From assembly GCA_016720595.1 (NCBI GenBank), contig JADKKI010000033.1, positions 62,001-126,000 on the forward strand: a stretch of 64,000 nucleotides of DNA. Reading direction: 5' to 3'. Of this stretch, positions 41,055-50,064 are shown piece by piece. Source of the stretch: Myxococcales bacterium (GTDB taxonomy: Bacteria > Myxococcota_A > Polyangia > Haliangiales > Haliangiaceae). The position numbers and the translations under genes were made by a program. Under the pieces are notes generated by a model. That model had not been told where the DNA came from. It ran no database searches and worked only from the letters and a program-made list of their open reading frames with translations. Every line of letters begins with the position of its first letter. Positions within the stretch are counted from its first letter, which is position 1.

Positions 41055-42251
41055 GTGCTGTCCGTCGCCGATGCCACGCGCACCGTGCTCGAACGTGTGC
41101 CGAGGCTGGCTTCCGAGCAGGTCCCCCTCGCGCACGCTCGTGGCCGGATCCTGTCCTCCGAGATCGTCTCGGCGCGCGCGCTGCCCAGCTTCGACAACTC
41201 GGCGATGGACGGCTATGCCGCGCGTTCGTCCGAGCTGCCCGGGACGTTCCCCGTGGGTGGGGTGATCGCCGCGGGCGCCCCGCACACCGCGCCGATCGCC
41301 GAGCGCACCGTGATGCGGATCTTCACGGGCGCGCCGATGCCGCCCGATCTCGACACCGTGGTGATCCAGGAGGACGCCACGCTCGAGGGTGAACAGGTCA
41401 CGCTCCCCGCCGCACCGCCCGGCAACAACGTCCGCCGGCTCGGCGAGGACATCGCGATCGGCGAGGCCGTGATCACCGCCGGCACCCGCCTCACGGCGTG
41501 GCACCTCGGCGTGCTCGCCGCGCTCGGGGTCACCGCGGTCACCGTGGCGCGCGCACCGCGCGTGGCGCTGATCGCCACCGGAGACGAGCTGGTCGAGGTC
41601 GACACGGCGCCCGGGCCCGGTCAGCTCGTCGATTCCTCGGCGCACGCGCTGGTGGCGCTCGTCGAGGAGGCGGGCGGCACCGCGCATCGCGTGGGCATCG
41701 CGCGCGATGACGTCAGCGCGCTGGCCGATCTGATCGCGGCCGCGCTCGGCTACGACGCCGTGATCACCACCGGAGGCATCTCCGTGGGAGATCGCGATCA
41801 CGTCCGCGCGGCACTCGCCTCCGTCGGCGTCGAGCTCGAGCTGTACAAGGTGGCGATGAAGCCGGGCAAGCCGTTCTCGTTCGGCCTGCGCCAGGACGAG
41901 CGCCGGACCCCGGTGTTCGGCCTCCCGGGCAACCCGGTGTCCACGGTGGTCGCGTTCGAGCTGTTCATCCGGCCCGCGCTGCTCACGATGCAGGGCGCGA
42001 CCGTCGTCGAGCGGCCGCGCGCACCCGTGCAGCTGGTCCGCGGCTATCGCAAGCAAGCCGGTCGGGCGCACTTCATCCGCGCGAACGTCGTGCGCAACGG
42101 CGATCACCTGATCGCGCACCCACACCCGAAGCAGGGCTCCGCGATGCTGTCGTCTCTCGTCACCTGTAACGCCCTCGTCGAGCTGCCGGCCGACGCGACC
42201 GAGCTGCTCCCCGGCACGAGTGCCAGCGCACTCCTCCTCGAGGCTGTATGA
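41055..42251 (+). CDS. moeA: molybdopterin molybdenumtransferase MoeA
   Basis: 398-residue MoeA, which inserts molybdate into adenylylated molybdopterin in molybdenum-cofactor synthesis. Signatures are LPSFDNSAMDGYAARSSELP, MRIFTGAPMPPDLDTVVIQE, ATGDELV, ITTGGISVGDRDHV, KPGKPFSFG and FGLPGNPVSTVVAFELF. The GTG start at 41055 gives the normal N-terminus LSVADATRTVLERVPRL. The stop overlaps the ATG of the pseudouridine synthase (ATGA). No other cofactor genes lie in the window. Confidence 0.95.
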   Translation: MLSVADATRTVLERVPRLASEQVPLAHARGRILSSEIVSARALPSFDNSAMDGYAARSSELPGTFPVGGVIAAGAPHTAPIAERTVMRIFTGAPMPPDLDTVVIQEDATLEGEQVTLPAAPPGNNVRRLGEDIAIGEAVITAGTRLTAWHLGVLAALGVTAVTVARAPRVALIATGDELVEVDTAPGPGQLVDSSAHALVALVEEAGGTAHRVGIARDDVSALADLIAAALGYDAVITTGGISVGDRDHVRAALASVGVELELYKVAMKPGKPFSFGLRQDERRTPVFGLPGNPVSTVVAFELFIRPALLTMQGATVVERPRAPVQLVRGYRKQAGRAHFIRANVVRNGDHLIAHPHPKQGSAMLSSLVTCNALVELPADATELLPGTSASALLLEAV

Positions 42252-43147
42252 GCGAGCTGTTCTCCGTCACCGCAACCGAGGCTGGCCGCGCCGACAAGGA
42301 GCTGGCGCGCCACTTCCCCGACGCCGGCCGCCGCCAGCTCGCCGAGCTGTTCGATGAGGGCTGCGTGCGCGTCAAAGGCAAGCGCGCGAAGAAGGGCGAT
42401 CGCGTGGAGGTCGGCGATCTGATCGAGCTGACCCGCTCGCCGGTCACCGGCGAGGCGTTCCGCCCGGTCCCCGATCCCGTCGCCGCCGAGCGCCTGGTCG
42501 TCTTGCTCGAGCGGCCCGAGGTGGTGGTCGTCGCCAAGCCCGCCGGGATGCCCACGCAGCCGCTCAAGGCGGGCGAGCTCGGCACCGTGGCCTCGGGCAT
42601 CGCGCACCGCTGGCCCGAGTGCCGCGAGATCGGTGACGATCCGCGCGACGGCGGGCTCGTGCACCGCCTCGACATCGGCACCTCGGGCGCGCTGATCGCC
42701 GCCCGCTCGCTCGAGGCCTATCGCGAGCTGCGCGAGGCGTTCGGCACGGGCCGGGTCGACAAGATCTATCTCGCGATCGTCGACGGCCGGCCGGTGGCCC
42801 GCGAGAGCGATGCACCGCTCGTGCAGCGCGGGCGCAAGGTCGCCGTCGATCACACCGATGGCCTCGCGGCGCACACCGCGTTCACCGTGGAGCGCGCCTC
42901 TGCGACCCACGCGCTGGTCCGCTGCAACGCGCGCACCGGCCGCATGCATCAGGTCCGCGCGCACCTCGCGTACGTGGGCTCGCCGATCACGGGCGATGTG
43001 CTGTACGGCGGCGCGCCTGTGGCCGACATCGATGGGTTCTTCCTCCACGCCGCGACGGTGACGTTCCCGATCGGTGCGCAGCAGATCACGGTGGAGGCGC
43101 CGCTGCCCGATCGGTTCAAGGCCGCGCTCGCGGCCTGCGGCCTGTAG
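42248..43147 (+). CDS. RluA-family RNA pseudouridine synthase
   Basis: 299-residue pseudouridine synthase. An S4-like RNA-binding region (about 20-65, [20 protein letters not shown]) precedes the catalytic domain with [19 protein letters not shown]; Asp142 of HRLD is the nucleophile. Also seen are [13 protein letters not shown] and the C-terminal [20 protein letters not shown]. The target RNA (23S rRNA or tRNA) cannot be told. The ATG overlaps the moeA stop, so they are co-transcribed. It converges with the next gene (3-base gap). Confidence 0.93.
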   Translation: MSELFSVTATEAGRADKELARHFPDAGRRQLAELFDEGCVRVKGKRAKKGDRVEVGDLIELTRSPVTGEAFRPVPDPVAAERLVVLLERPEVVVVAKPAGMPTQPLKAGELGTVASGIAHRWPECREIGDDPRDGGLVHRLDIGTSGALIAARSLEAYRELREAFGTGRVDKIYLAIVDGRPVARESDAPLVQRGRKVAVDHTDGLAAHTAFTVERASATHALVRCNARTGRMHQVRAHLAYVGSPITGDVLYGGAPVADIDGFFLHAATVTFPIGAQQITVEAPLPDRFKAALAACGL

Positions 43148-43150
43148 CGG

Positions 43151-44098
43151 TCAGCCCTCGTCGAGCTCGGCCTGCAGCTCGTCGACGCGCGCGCGCGCAG
43201 CGGTGACCTGGGCCTTCGCCTCGGCCAGCCGCGCGCGGAGATCCTCGGCGGCTTGTTCCCTGGCGGCGAGGTCGGCCTTGGCGACCCGCAGCTCGGCCGC
43301 GATCTCGCGGCGGGCCGATGGGGATGTCGTGGTCGGCATCGGCATCGGGGTCGGCGTCGGCATCGGCGTCGGGGTCGGCATCGGCATCGGCATCGGGGTC
43401 GGCGTCGGCGTCGGCATCGGCATCGGGATCGGCGTCGGCATCGGAGTCGGCGTCGGCATCGGGGTCGGCGTCGGCGTCCGGATCGGGATCACCGGCGCGA
43501 GGGCCGCGGGCGGTGCCTCGAGTCGCTCGCGCATCGCCACGGCCTCGCGCGCGACCTGGGCGGCCTTGCGCTGGGTCTCCTCGGCCTGCGCGACGATCCG
43601 CTGCGCGGCCTCCGCGGCGTCGCTGGTGATCGTCGGTGCGAGCATCGCGGCGTCGAAGCCGGGTGGATCGCGATCGGTGGCGAGTGCACCGGCGGGGTCG
43701 GGCTCCCAGCTGCCGGTGGCGGCGATCGCGGCGAGGGTCTGGGCCACGCGGCGGAGCGTGGACTCGGTGGCGCCGTGGCCCGCATCGGCGAGCATCGCGG
43801 CGGCGCGAGTCCGGAGCCGGTGGAGCGCATCGCGATGATCGCCGCTGGCCGCGAGGTCGCCATCGCGCAGGCGCGCCGCGCTCGCGAGGAGCAACGAGAA
43901 CGCATCGCGCGCGTGCCACCACAGCTGGTTGACGACCCACGCCGAGATCGTGGGCCGCCCGAGCTTGGCGAACGCGGCGGCGCCGGCCTTGTCGCCCGCG
44001 GCCTTGAGCTCGCCGGCGAGCCGCTTGCGCTCCGCGACGAAGCTCGCGTGGGGCACCTGGTACAGCTCGGCGACGGCGGCGTCGTAGTCGGCGGGCAT
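43151..44098 (-). CDS. conserved hypothetical protein with Pro-Thr-Pro-Met linker and coiled coil
   Basis: 315-residue soluble protein of unknown function. The N-terminal region ([40 protein letters not shown]) resembles a family of uncharacterised proteins found in actinobacteria and deltaproteobacteria. Then comes an Ala/Glu/Arg helix, a linker of about 50 residues built of Pro-Thr-Pro-Met, and a C-terminal coiled coil ([20 protein letters not shown]). The ATG at 44098 is preferred to 44125, which adds nine residues without support. Divergent from the PDZ protein gene. I cannot assign a role. Confidence 0.65.
   Translation of the reverse strand: MPADYDAAVAELYQVPHASFVAERKRLAGELKAAGDKAGAAAFAKLGRPTISAWVVNQLWWHARDAFSLLLASAARLRDGDLAASGDHRDALHRLRTRAAAMLADAGHGATESTLRRVAQTLAAIAATGSWEPDPAGALATDRDPPGFDAAMLAPTITSDAAEAAQRIVAQAEETQRKAAQVAREAVAMRERLEAPPAALAPVIPIRTPTPTPMPTPTPMPTPIPMPMPTPTPTPMPMPMPTPTPMPTPTPMPMPTTTSPSARREIAAELRVAKADLAAREQAAEDLRARLAEAKAQVTAARARVDELQAELDEG
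43331..43481 (-). repeat. six-base tandem repeat encoding Pro-Thr/Pro-Met
   Basis: About 25 units of GGCGTC/GGCATC/GGGGTC (plus strand) in frame in the 43151 gene, translating to mixed Pro-Thr and Pro-Met. The same hexamer type builds the kinase tail at 29906-29987, so the two arrays probably arose by the same slippage process. Confidence 0.85.
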
Positions 44099-44154
44099 CG
44101 CACGGACAGCGTACCAAGCGGGCATCGGACGTGCGGCGGTGTCATGCTCGTTCC

Positions 44155-45030
44155 ATGTGGGAGCCAGGGCGCCGCCTGCCTGCGATCGCGATCGGCCTCG
44201 CGATCACGGCGGTCGTGCTCGCGGTGGTGGCGGTGATCGTCGTCGCGCGGCGTGGTGGAGATGGCGAGCAGGTCGTGGCAGCGGCGGTGGCGCCCGTCGG
44301 GATCCGTCGCGTGGCCGCGCTCGATGTGGTCGAGCTCGAGAGCAACGGAGTGGAGCCAGTGAGCGAGAGCGGGGCGGTGATCGGCGTGCGCGTGGTGGAT
44401 CCGAGCGTGCGGAACCTGCTCGGGCTTGGCCCAGCGGATGTGATCACGGCGATCTCGGGCCGCGCGGTGCGGCGGCAGTTCGATGTCTACGACGTGCTCG
44501 TCGGCACCGGGATGATGAACGCGACCGCACTGTTCGTGGAGCTCCTCCACGACGGCGAGCCCGTGCTGGTGCGCTGGGATCTCGACGGCGATCTCCGCGA
44601 AGCGCGCAGGGCTCGCACGCGGCGACCGACGAGCGGTGGGCTCCGCACGAGCCCGCCGGTCCGGCTGGCGCGCGATCCGCTGCTCGATACGATCAAGAGC
44701 GTCGACGACCATCACTTCTCCGTGCCGCGCGCCACGCTCGAGCAGATCGCGGCGGATCCCTCGTCGTACATGCAGGGCGCGCGGGCGTATCCGACGATCA
44801 AGCTCGGCCAGCCCGATGGCGTGCGCGCGTTCATGGTGAAGGCGACGTCGGTGCCCTACGCGCTCGGCCTGCGCAGCGGCGATGCGATCCGCGCGGTCAA
44901 CGGCGTGGTGCTCACGGACCCGGCGCGACTGGTGGAGATCTACGAGCAGGTGAAGGCCGCCGGAGTACTCCGGATCGAGATCACCCGACGTGGAGCTGCG
45001 GAAGTCATCGAGATCACACAGACGCCGTGA
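44155..45030 (+). CDS. membrane-anchored protein with two PDZ-like domains
   Basis: 291-residue protein with one N-terminal transmembrane helix (AIAIGLAITAVVLAVVAVIV) and two PDZ-like domains in the periplasm: first around GVRVVDPSVRNLLGLGPADV, second around VPYALGLRSGDAIRAVNGVV. The order helix, linker, PDZ resembles type II secretion GspC, but no other secretion genes are nearby. No protease domain is present, so it is a scaffold or sensor. The ATG at 44155 directly precedes the helix. The imuA promoter region follows after 21 bases. Confidence 0.75.
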   Translation: MWEPGRRLPAIAIGLAITAVVLAVVAVIVVARRGGDGEQVVAAAVAPVGIRRVAALDVVELESNGVEPVSESGAVIGVRVVDPSVRNLLGLGPADVITAISGRAVRRQFDVYDVLVGTGMMNATALFVELLHDGEPVLVRWDLDGDLREARRARTRRPTSGGLRTSPPVRLARDPLLDTIKSVDDHHFSVPRATLEQIAADPSSYMQGARAYPTIKLGQPDGVRAFMVKATSVPYALGLRSGDAIRAVNGVVLTDPARLVEIYEQVKAAGVLRIEITRRGAAEVIEITQTP

Positions 45031-45051
45031 ACCTGTCAGGGGACTCTGGTA

Positions 45052-45068
45052 CTGAACGTGTGTTCCGG
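45052..45068 (+). promoter_or_regulatory. LexA-like SOS box at imuA
   Basis: CTGAACGTGTGTTCCGG contains the palindrome GAAC-N4-GTTC and fits, at 16 of 17 positions as I recall it, the degenerate LexA consensus described for Myxococcus xanthus. Its last base is the first base of the imuA GTG start, so binding would block both promoter and start. Confidence 0.6.
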
Positions 45069-45804
45069 TGAGCGACGATCTTCACGAGTTCCTGGCCAAG
45101 GCCCGCGGCAGCGCGGTCGCGGCGCGCGTGGTGCGCCTGGATTCGCTGCGGCTCGGGCATGACGCCGAGCTATCCGCCTCGCCGTGGGGGCTCGCGGCGA
45201 TGCGCGGCCGGCTGGTGGAGCTGTCCGCGCGCGGCGCGGTCGCCACGCTGACCACGGCGGCCGAGCTGGTGCTCGAAGCGCAGCAGGGTGGTGAGCCCGT
45301 CGCGTGGGTGGTGCCGTGGTCGCTCGATCCGAAGACGGCCACGTTCTATCCGCCCGATGTCGCGGACACCGGGATCGATCTCGCCGCGCTGGTGGTGGTG
45401 CGTGCACCGTCGACGATCGCGGCGGCGCGGGCGGCGGAGCGGCTCCTGCGCTCGGGAGCGTTCGGGCTGGTCGTCCTCGATCTCGCGAGCGTGGACTTCG
45501 AGGCCAACCGGGCCCAGCGCCTGCCGGATCAGGTCCTCGGCCGGCTGGTGACGCTCGCGCAGGCCCATGATGCCGCGGTGGTCTGCCTCACCGAGAAGCC
45601 AGCCGAGGCGGGATCGCTTGGCTCGCTGGTGTCGTTGCGCGCCGAGGCGATGCGGCTGCGGCTGCCTCCGTCGGCACCAACCTCGGGCTCAACCCGATCG
45701 ACCCGCGTGGGGGCTTCGAGGTGACGATCCGTACGCTCAAGGACAAGCGCCGAGGGCCCGGCTGGTCCAGGCGCACCAAGGTGCGGGGGCCGTCGGGGCT
45801 GTAG
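45068..45804 (+). CDS. imuA: ImuA, RecA-like mutasome protein; frame break near 45670
   Basis: RecA-fold protein lacking an obvious Walker A, of the ImuA type that works with ImuB and DnaE2 in SOS-induced translesion synthesis. Evidence is WGLAAMRGRLVELSARGAVA, FGLVVLDLASVDFE and LGSLVSLRAEAMRLRL. The GTG start follows a LexA-like box. The frame closes at 45724 with an unrelated tail, whereas the -1 frame carries the expected ending (GGFEVTIRTLKDKRRGPGWS then VRGPSGL) and stops at 45802-45804. One indel around 45655-45695 thus separates the C-terminus. The imuB gene is 1.6 kb away in the same direction; no dnaE2 is in the window. Confidence 0.75.
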
Positions 45805-45838
45805 CAGGGGCGGAAGCCCGAGGAGCCACCCCGGAAAC

Positions 45839-45861
45839 GACTGTCCCTAAGCACGACAGTC
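45839..45861. repeat. short perfect hairpin after imuA
   Basis: GACTGTC and GACAGTC, seven bases each, around a nine-base loop, 34 bases past the imuA stop. It has no T run on either side, so termination is uncertain. Confidence 0.4.
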
Positions 45862-45948
45862 TCCAGACCCTGTCAGAACTGCTCATTTCGATTGGATCTG
45901 GGGGCTCGCCGACGTGTGGCACGACGTCTGCTCATGTGTTCGAGCATG

Positions 45949-46530
45949 ATGAAGCCATCCGCAACCAAGACCGCTCTCGTGATCGCCGTGCTCGCGACCC
46001 CGGCCCTGGCCGGTGGCAAGCAGCCCTCCCCCAAGCCCGTCAAGGCGCCGATCGTCAAGCTCGAGGCCAAGCTCGAGATGCCGAAGCTCGAGGCCATCAA
46101 GGGTGATGCGCCCGTCGAGCTCAAGCCCGAGGCGAAGAAGCTCGTCGAGTCCTACGATCTCGGCAAGACCTCGTTCGGCGAGGCGTACGACGTGCTCAAG
46201 CCGGGCCGTCGCGCCGCGCTCCCCGGTGAGGCCGAGCTGGTGATCGTCCCGCGCAGCCTGACGCAGATCCAGGTCGGCGCCGTGGTGAAGGAGAAGCGCA
46301 ACGAGCTCGACTACTGCTGGCAGCGGCTCGCGATCATGGATCGCGTCCCGAGCACCGCAGTGCTCAAGCTGAAGATCGACGTCACCGGTCAGGTGACCTC
46401 GCTGTCGATCGCCGGTGACGCACCGGCGGTGGTCAACAGCTGCCTCAAGGAGACCGTCCCGCACTGGGCGTTCCCCGAGGCCGAGACCAAGAGCGAGCTG
46501 AGCTACCCCGTCGCGTTCCGCACGCTGTAA
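45949..46530 (+). CDS. exported protein with AgmX/TonB-like C-terminal domain
   Basis: 193-residue exported protein. A signal peptide (MKPSATKTALVIAVLATPAL) and a Lys/Pro/Glu-rich stretch with repeated KLEAKLE-type segments precede a C-terminal domain. That domain (SLTQIQVGAVVKEKRNELDY then CWQRL, followed by NSCLKETVPHWAFP) fits the AgmX/PglI-type C-terminus of myxobacteria, related to TonB ends, with a conserved Cys pair. Known relatives are linked to gliding or envelope functions. Two adjacent ATGs (45946, 45949) are possible starts. It sits between the two mutasome genes but shows no SOS link. Confidence 0.7.
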   Translation: MKPSATKTALVIAVLATPALAGGKQPSPKPVKAPIVKLEAKLEMPKLEAIKGDAPVELKPEAKKLVESYDLGKTSFGEAYDVLKPGRRAALPGEAELVIVPRSLTQIQVGAVVKEKRNELDYCWQRLAIMDRVPSTAVLKLKIDVTGQVTSLSIAGDAPAVVNSCLKETVPHWAFPEAETKSELSYPVAFRTL

Positions 46531-46566
46531 TCAACGAGGCCCGCCGTCGCGGTCCGCACGCTTTCG

Positions 46567-47346
46567 TCAGCGTGGGGGCGGGCCGCCGAAGCCCGCTTCG
46601 ATCTCGCTGACGTCCTCGGCGGAGTAGTAGTTCGCCGCCATCTCCCGCAGCTGCGGTCGCGTATAGACCTCGGCGCGTGGCTTCTCGATCAGGTCCGCGA
46701 TCACCGTCGCGACCTCGGAGGCGGGCTGCGCACCGGGGAAGCTGCGCGAGTCCGGCCCGCCGTGGAGCGCGTTGTTGCCGAACTCGGTGGCGACCACGCC
46801 GGGCAGCACCACGCTGGCGTGGATCCCCGAGAACTGTGGGCGCAGCTCGACGCGCAGGCTCGTCATCAGCGAGTTCACCGCGGCCTTCGAGGCGCTGTAC
46901 GCGCTGCGGATCGGCGCGAACGGGATCCGCCCGAGCATCGAGGACACCGCGATCAGGTGACCGCGCGAGCGCTCCTTGAAGTGCGGGAGCACTGCTTGGA
47001 TCGCGAACAGCACCGACTTGAAGTTGGTGGTCATCATGTCGTCGACGTCGGCCTCGGTCAGCTGCGAGACCGGGCGCGAGATGCCACGGCCTGCGTTGGC
47101 GACCCACACATCGACCTGGCCGAACTTCTCGATCGCGCGCGCGCGGAGCTGCTCGTTGTCTTCGCGCTTGCTGACATCGGTGGGGACGGCGAACGCTCGA
47201 TCCCCCAGCCGCTTCGCGAGGGCGCCGAGAGTTTCGGCGTTGCGTGCGGCGAGCACCACGCGAGCGCCGCGTGCGTAGCAGACCTCCGCGAGCTGCTCGC
47301 CGATCCCCGCGGACGCACCGGTGATCACGATGACCTTGTCCTTCAT
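46567..47346 (-). CDS. short-chain dehydrogenase/reductase (SDR)
   Basis: 259-residue classical SDR using NAD(P)H. The cofactor loop TGASAGIG is near residue 10, NAG is near 85-90, and the catalytic Tyr150-x3-Lys154 is in SAYSASKAAV, with Ser in VSSMLG. AARNAE after strand beta2 suggests NADP preference. The substrate is unknown. Divergent from imuB with 76 bases between starts; this space holds the imuB promoter. Confidence 0.93.
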   Translation of the reverse strand: MKDKVIVITGASAGIGEQLAEVCYARGARVVLAARNAETLGALAKRLGDRAFAVPTDVSKREDNEQLRARAIEKFGQVDVWVANAGRGISRPVSQLTEADVDDMMTTNFKSVLFAIQAVLPHFKERSRGHLIAVSSMLGRIPFAPIRSAYSASKAAVNSLMTSLRVELRPQFSGIHASVVLPGVVATEFGNNALHGGPDSRSFPGAQPASEVATVIADLIEKPRAEVYTRPQLREMAANYYSAEDVSEIEAGFGGPPPR

Positions 47347-47386
47347 GCGGGCATCCTAAGAGATCTCTCCGGATTAACTTGGCGGA

Positions 47387-47423
47387 TTGACAAGACTAAC
47401 CGGATAGCTGAACAGTTGTACAG
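47387..47423 (+). promoter_or_regulatory. imuB promoter with LexA-type SOS box
   Basis: A perfect -35 TTGACA (47387-47392) is followed at 47408-47423 by CTGAACAGTTGTACAG, which has the form CTG-N10-CAG and also GAAC-N4-GTAC. The box ends on the first base of the imuB GTG start, mirroring the arrangement at imuA. Confidence 0.65.
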
Positions 47424-48958
47424 TGAGTCGTCTCGCGTGTCTGGATCTCCCCGCACTGCCGCTGCAGCTGGTGTGGCGAGCCGAGCCGGCGTGGCGCGAG
47501 CACCCGGTCGTCGTGATCGACGAGGACCGTCCACAGGGGATCGTGCAGTGGTCGTGCGAGCGCGCGCGTGCCGCCGGGGTGCTCGCCGGGCAGCGCTATG
47601 CGCATGCGCTCTCGCTGTGTGGTGGCCTGCGTGCGCGCGTGGTCCCGCCCGAGCAGATCGAGGCCGCGCTCGTGGAGCTGCGCACCGCGCTGCACGCGCT
47701 GTCGCCACGCGTCGAGCTCGGAGAGCCGGGCACGTTCTGGCTCGATGGGGAGGGCCTCGATCGGATCTTTCCCGATGACGCCGGTCCGCAGGGCACGGCG
47801 TGGGGCATGGCGATCGGGCGCGTGATCGTCGAGCACGGGTTCCGCGGCGCGGTGGTCGTGGGGTTCTCGCGGTTCGCCACGTACGCGATCGCGCGCGCCA
47901 CGCGCCACGGCGTCACCGTGCTGCGCGCCGATGCCGATGAGCGTGCCGCGGCGGCCGCCGTTCCCCTCGCGCGGCTCGAGCTCGATCCGAAGCTGCGCGA
48001 TGCGCTCTCGCGGCTCGGCGTGATCTCCGTCGGGCAGATGGTGCGGCTGCCGGGCGGCGGCATCCTCGAGAGGTTCGGGCGCGAGGCGCACCGCCTGTAT
48101 CAGCTCGCGGCCGGCGAGCGCTGGGATCCGCTGGTGCCGCTCGCTCCGCCGGAGGCGCCGGACGAGCGCGTGCTGCTCGACGACGAGGATGATGACGTCG
48201 AGCGCCTGATGTTCGTGATCAAGGCGCCGATCGATCGCCTGCTCGATCGCCTCGCCGGGCGAGCCCGCGCGGTCACGGCGCTCCACCTCGAGCTCTCGCT
48301 CAAGTACGCCGTGGGCCGCGTCGAGCTGCGCGCCGATTGCATCAAGCCGGCCACCGCCACGCTCGATGCACGCACGCTCCTGCGCCTGATCCACCTGCGG
48401 CTCTCCGGCATGCCGCCGGTGGCGCCGGTCAACGCGATCCGCGTGTGGGCCGATGATGTCGCCGCCACGCGCGAGCAGCTGGCGTTGTTCGCCTCCCGGC
48501 CACGTCGAGATCTGCGTGCGGCCGACGAGGCGCTCGCCAAGCTGCGCGCCGAGCTGGGAGACGATGCCGTGGTGCGCGCCGTGCTGCGCGAGGGCCACCT
48601 GCCCGAGGCGAGCTTTGGCTGGGAGCGCCTCGTCCACGTGGTGGCGGCCAAGCCGACCGAGAAGCTGGTGCGCCCGCTGGTGCGCCGGATGCTCGCGCGC
48701 CCGCAGCCGTTGCCAGCGCAGCCGCGGCCGGTGCGCCAGCAGCATGACGATGGATGGTTACTCTCGGGCCTCGAGCATGGCGCGGTGGTGCGGATCCTCG
48801 GGCCATACGTGGTGTCCGGAGGCTGGTGGACGCACGCAGGTGCGTCGGGCGGCGCGCATCGCGAGTACCACTTCGCCGAGCTCAAGCGCGGTGATTGTTT
48901 GTGGGTCTATTACGACCGCAACCGCCGTCGCTGGTTCTGCCAGGGCGCCGTGGAGTGA
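47423..48958 (+). CDS. imuB: ImuB, Y-family polymerase-like mutasome protein
   Basis: 511-residue Y-family DNA polymerase homologue of the ImuB group, the adaptor linking DnaE2 and the beta clamp in SOS mutagenesis. The N-terminus (ACLDLPALPLQLVWRAEPAW) lacks the DxD-type metal site of active polymerases, and TFWLDGEGLDRIF replaces the second acidic motif, so it should be catalytically dead as other ImuB proteins are. A helix-hairpin-helix-like part (LRDALSRLGVISVGQMVRLP) and little-finger region follow, then an ImuB C-terminal domain (GPYVVSGGWW, EYHFAELKRGDCLWVYYDR, WFCQGAVE). GTG start at 47423 overlaps the SOS box. Confidence 0.9.
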   Translation: MSRLACLDLPALPLQLVWRAEPAWREHPVVVIDEDRPQGIVQWSCERARAAGVLAGQRYAHALSLCGGLRARVVPPEQIEAALVELRTALHALSPRVELGEPGTFWLDGEGLDRIFPDDAGPQGTAWGMAIGRVIVEHGFRGAVVVGFSRFATYAIARATRHGVTVLRADADERAAAAAVPLARLELDPKLRDALSRLGVISVGQMVRLPGGGILERFGREAHRLYQLAAGERWDPLVPLAPPEAPDERVLLDDEDDDVERLMFVIKAPIDRLLDRLAGRARAVTALHLELSLKYAVGRVELRADCIKPATATLDARTLLRLIHLRLSGMPPVAPVNAIRVWADDVAATREQLALFASRPRRDLRAADEALAKLRAELGDDAVVRAVLREGHLPEASFGWERLVHVVAAKPTEKLVRPLVRRMLARPQPLPAQPRPVRQQHDDGWLLSGLEHGAVVRILGPYVVSGGWWTHAGASGGAHREYHFAELKRGDCLWVYYDRNRRRWFCQGAVE

Positions 48959-48962
48959 CACC

Positions 48963-50064
48963 TCAGCTCGTAGGCGCCGGCTCCTCGAGCACGGACCGCA
49001 CCTTGGTGACCAGCGTCGCCCGATCGAACGGCTTACGCAGGAAGTGGTTCCCGAGCACGCCATGGTGCTCGATCATCTCGTCGGTGTAGCCCGACATGAA
49101 CATCACCCGGGCGCGCGGGCAGAGGGGATGCAGCCGCTCCGCCAGCCTGCGTCCGCTCATGCCGGGCATCACGACATCGGTGAGGAGGAGATCGAACGTG
49201 TCGCCGTGCTCCTCGCAGATCAGCAGCGCCTCGCCTGGGCTCGCCGCCACCAGCACGTCGTAGCCGCACCCGCGGAGCATGCGCATCACCACGTTGCGGA
49301 GCGCTGCTTCGTCCTCGACGACCAGGATCCGGCCATGACCCGCAGGCTCGACTGGCTGCAAGCTCGCGGGGGCCTCGGCGACGATCGCCACGCTCGCGTC
49401 CCGCGGGAAGTACACGTGGAAGGCCGTCCCACGACCGGGCGCGGTCTCCACCGAGATCCCGCCACCGCTCTGCTTGACGATGCCATGCACCATCGAGAGC
49501 CCGAGACCGGTGCCCTTGCCCAGCGCCTTGGTCGTGAAGAACGGCTCGAAGATCCGCGCTTGCACGGCCGGCGTCATGCCCGCGCCCGTATCGGTGACCA
49601 CCATCTCCACGTAGCTGCCGGGCGGGAGGTCCACGGTCCTCGCGCGCTCCGGATCGAGCACACAGTTCTGGAGCTCGAGCTGCAGCTCTCCGCCCTCGGG
49701 CATCGCATCGCGGGCATTGACCGCGAGGTTCATCAGGACCTGCTCGATCTGCCCCGGATCCACCCGGGTGAAGAACAGCCCGTCGGCGACGGTGACGTGG
49801 AGCGTGACATCCTCTCCGATCAGCCGGCGCAGCATCTTGGTCACGCCCGCGACCAGCTCGCCGAGGTCCAGACGCTTGGGCTCCAGTACCTGCTGGCGGC
49901 TGAACGCGAGCAGCTGGCGGGTCAGCGCGGCGGCGCGCTGGCCGGCGGCGGCGATCTCGTGGAGGTCCGCGCGGAGCGGATCGCCCTCGCGCAGCTCCTC
50001 GAGCGCGAACTCGGTGTACGAGCTGATCACGCTGAGGATGTTGTTGAAGTCGTGGGCCACGCCC
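48963..50064 (-). CDS. hybrid histidine kinase, catalytic and receiver half
   Basis: C-terminal half of a large sensor kinase. It runs from the phosphoacceptor H-box GVAHDFNNILSVISSYTEFA through the HATPase domain (NLAVNARDAM, DTGAGM, IFEPFFTTKALGKGTGLGLS) to a receiver domain (ILVVEDEAALRNVV, LLTDVVMPGMSG, FLRKPF). Most core residues are intact. One extra G in the GGCGGGCGTG run (50062-50064) separates it from the PAS half: removing it restores GRLAGGVAHDFNN. In-frame starts upstream of the H-box in this frame (to 50141) give unrelated Arg-rich sequence. No partner response regulator gene is adjacent. Confidence 0.8.

Noticed and set aside
44155..45030. Type II secretion GspC gene
   Set aside because: Helix plus PDZ resembles GspC, but there are two PDZ units and no other Gsp genes, so the specific name is not supported.
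45839..45861. Rho-independent terminator for imuA
   Set aside because: The hairpin is perfect but short and has no following T run; kept only as a repeat.
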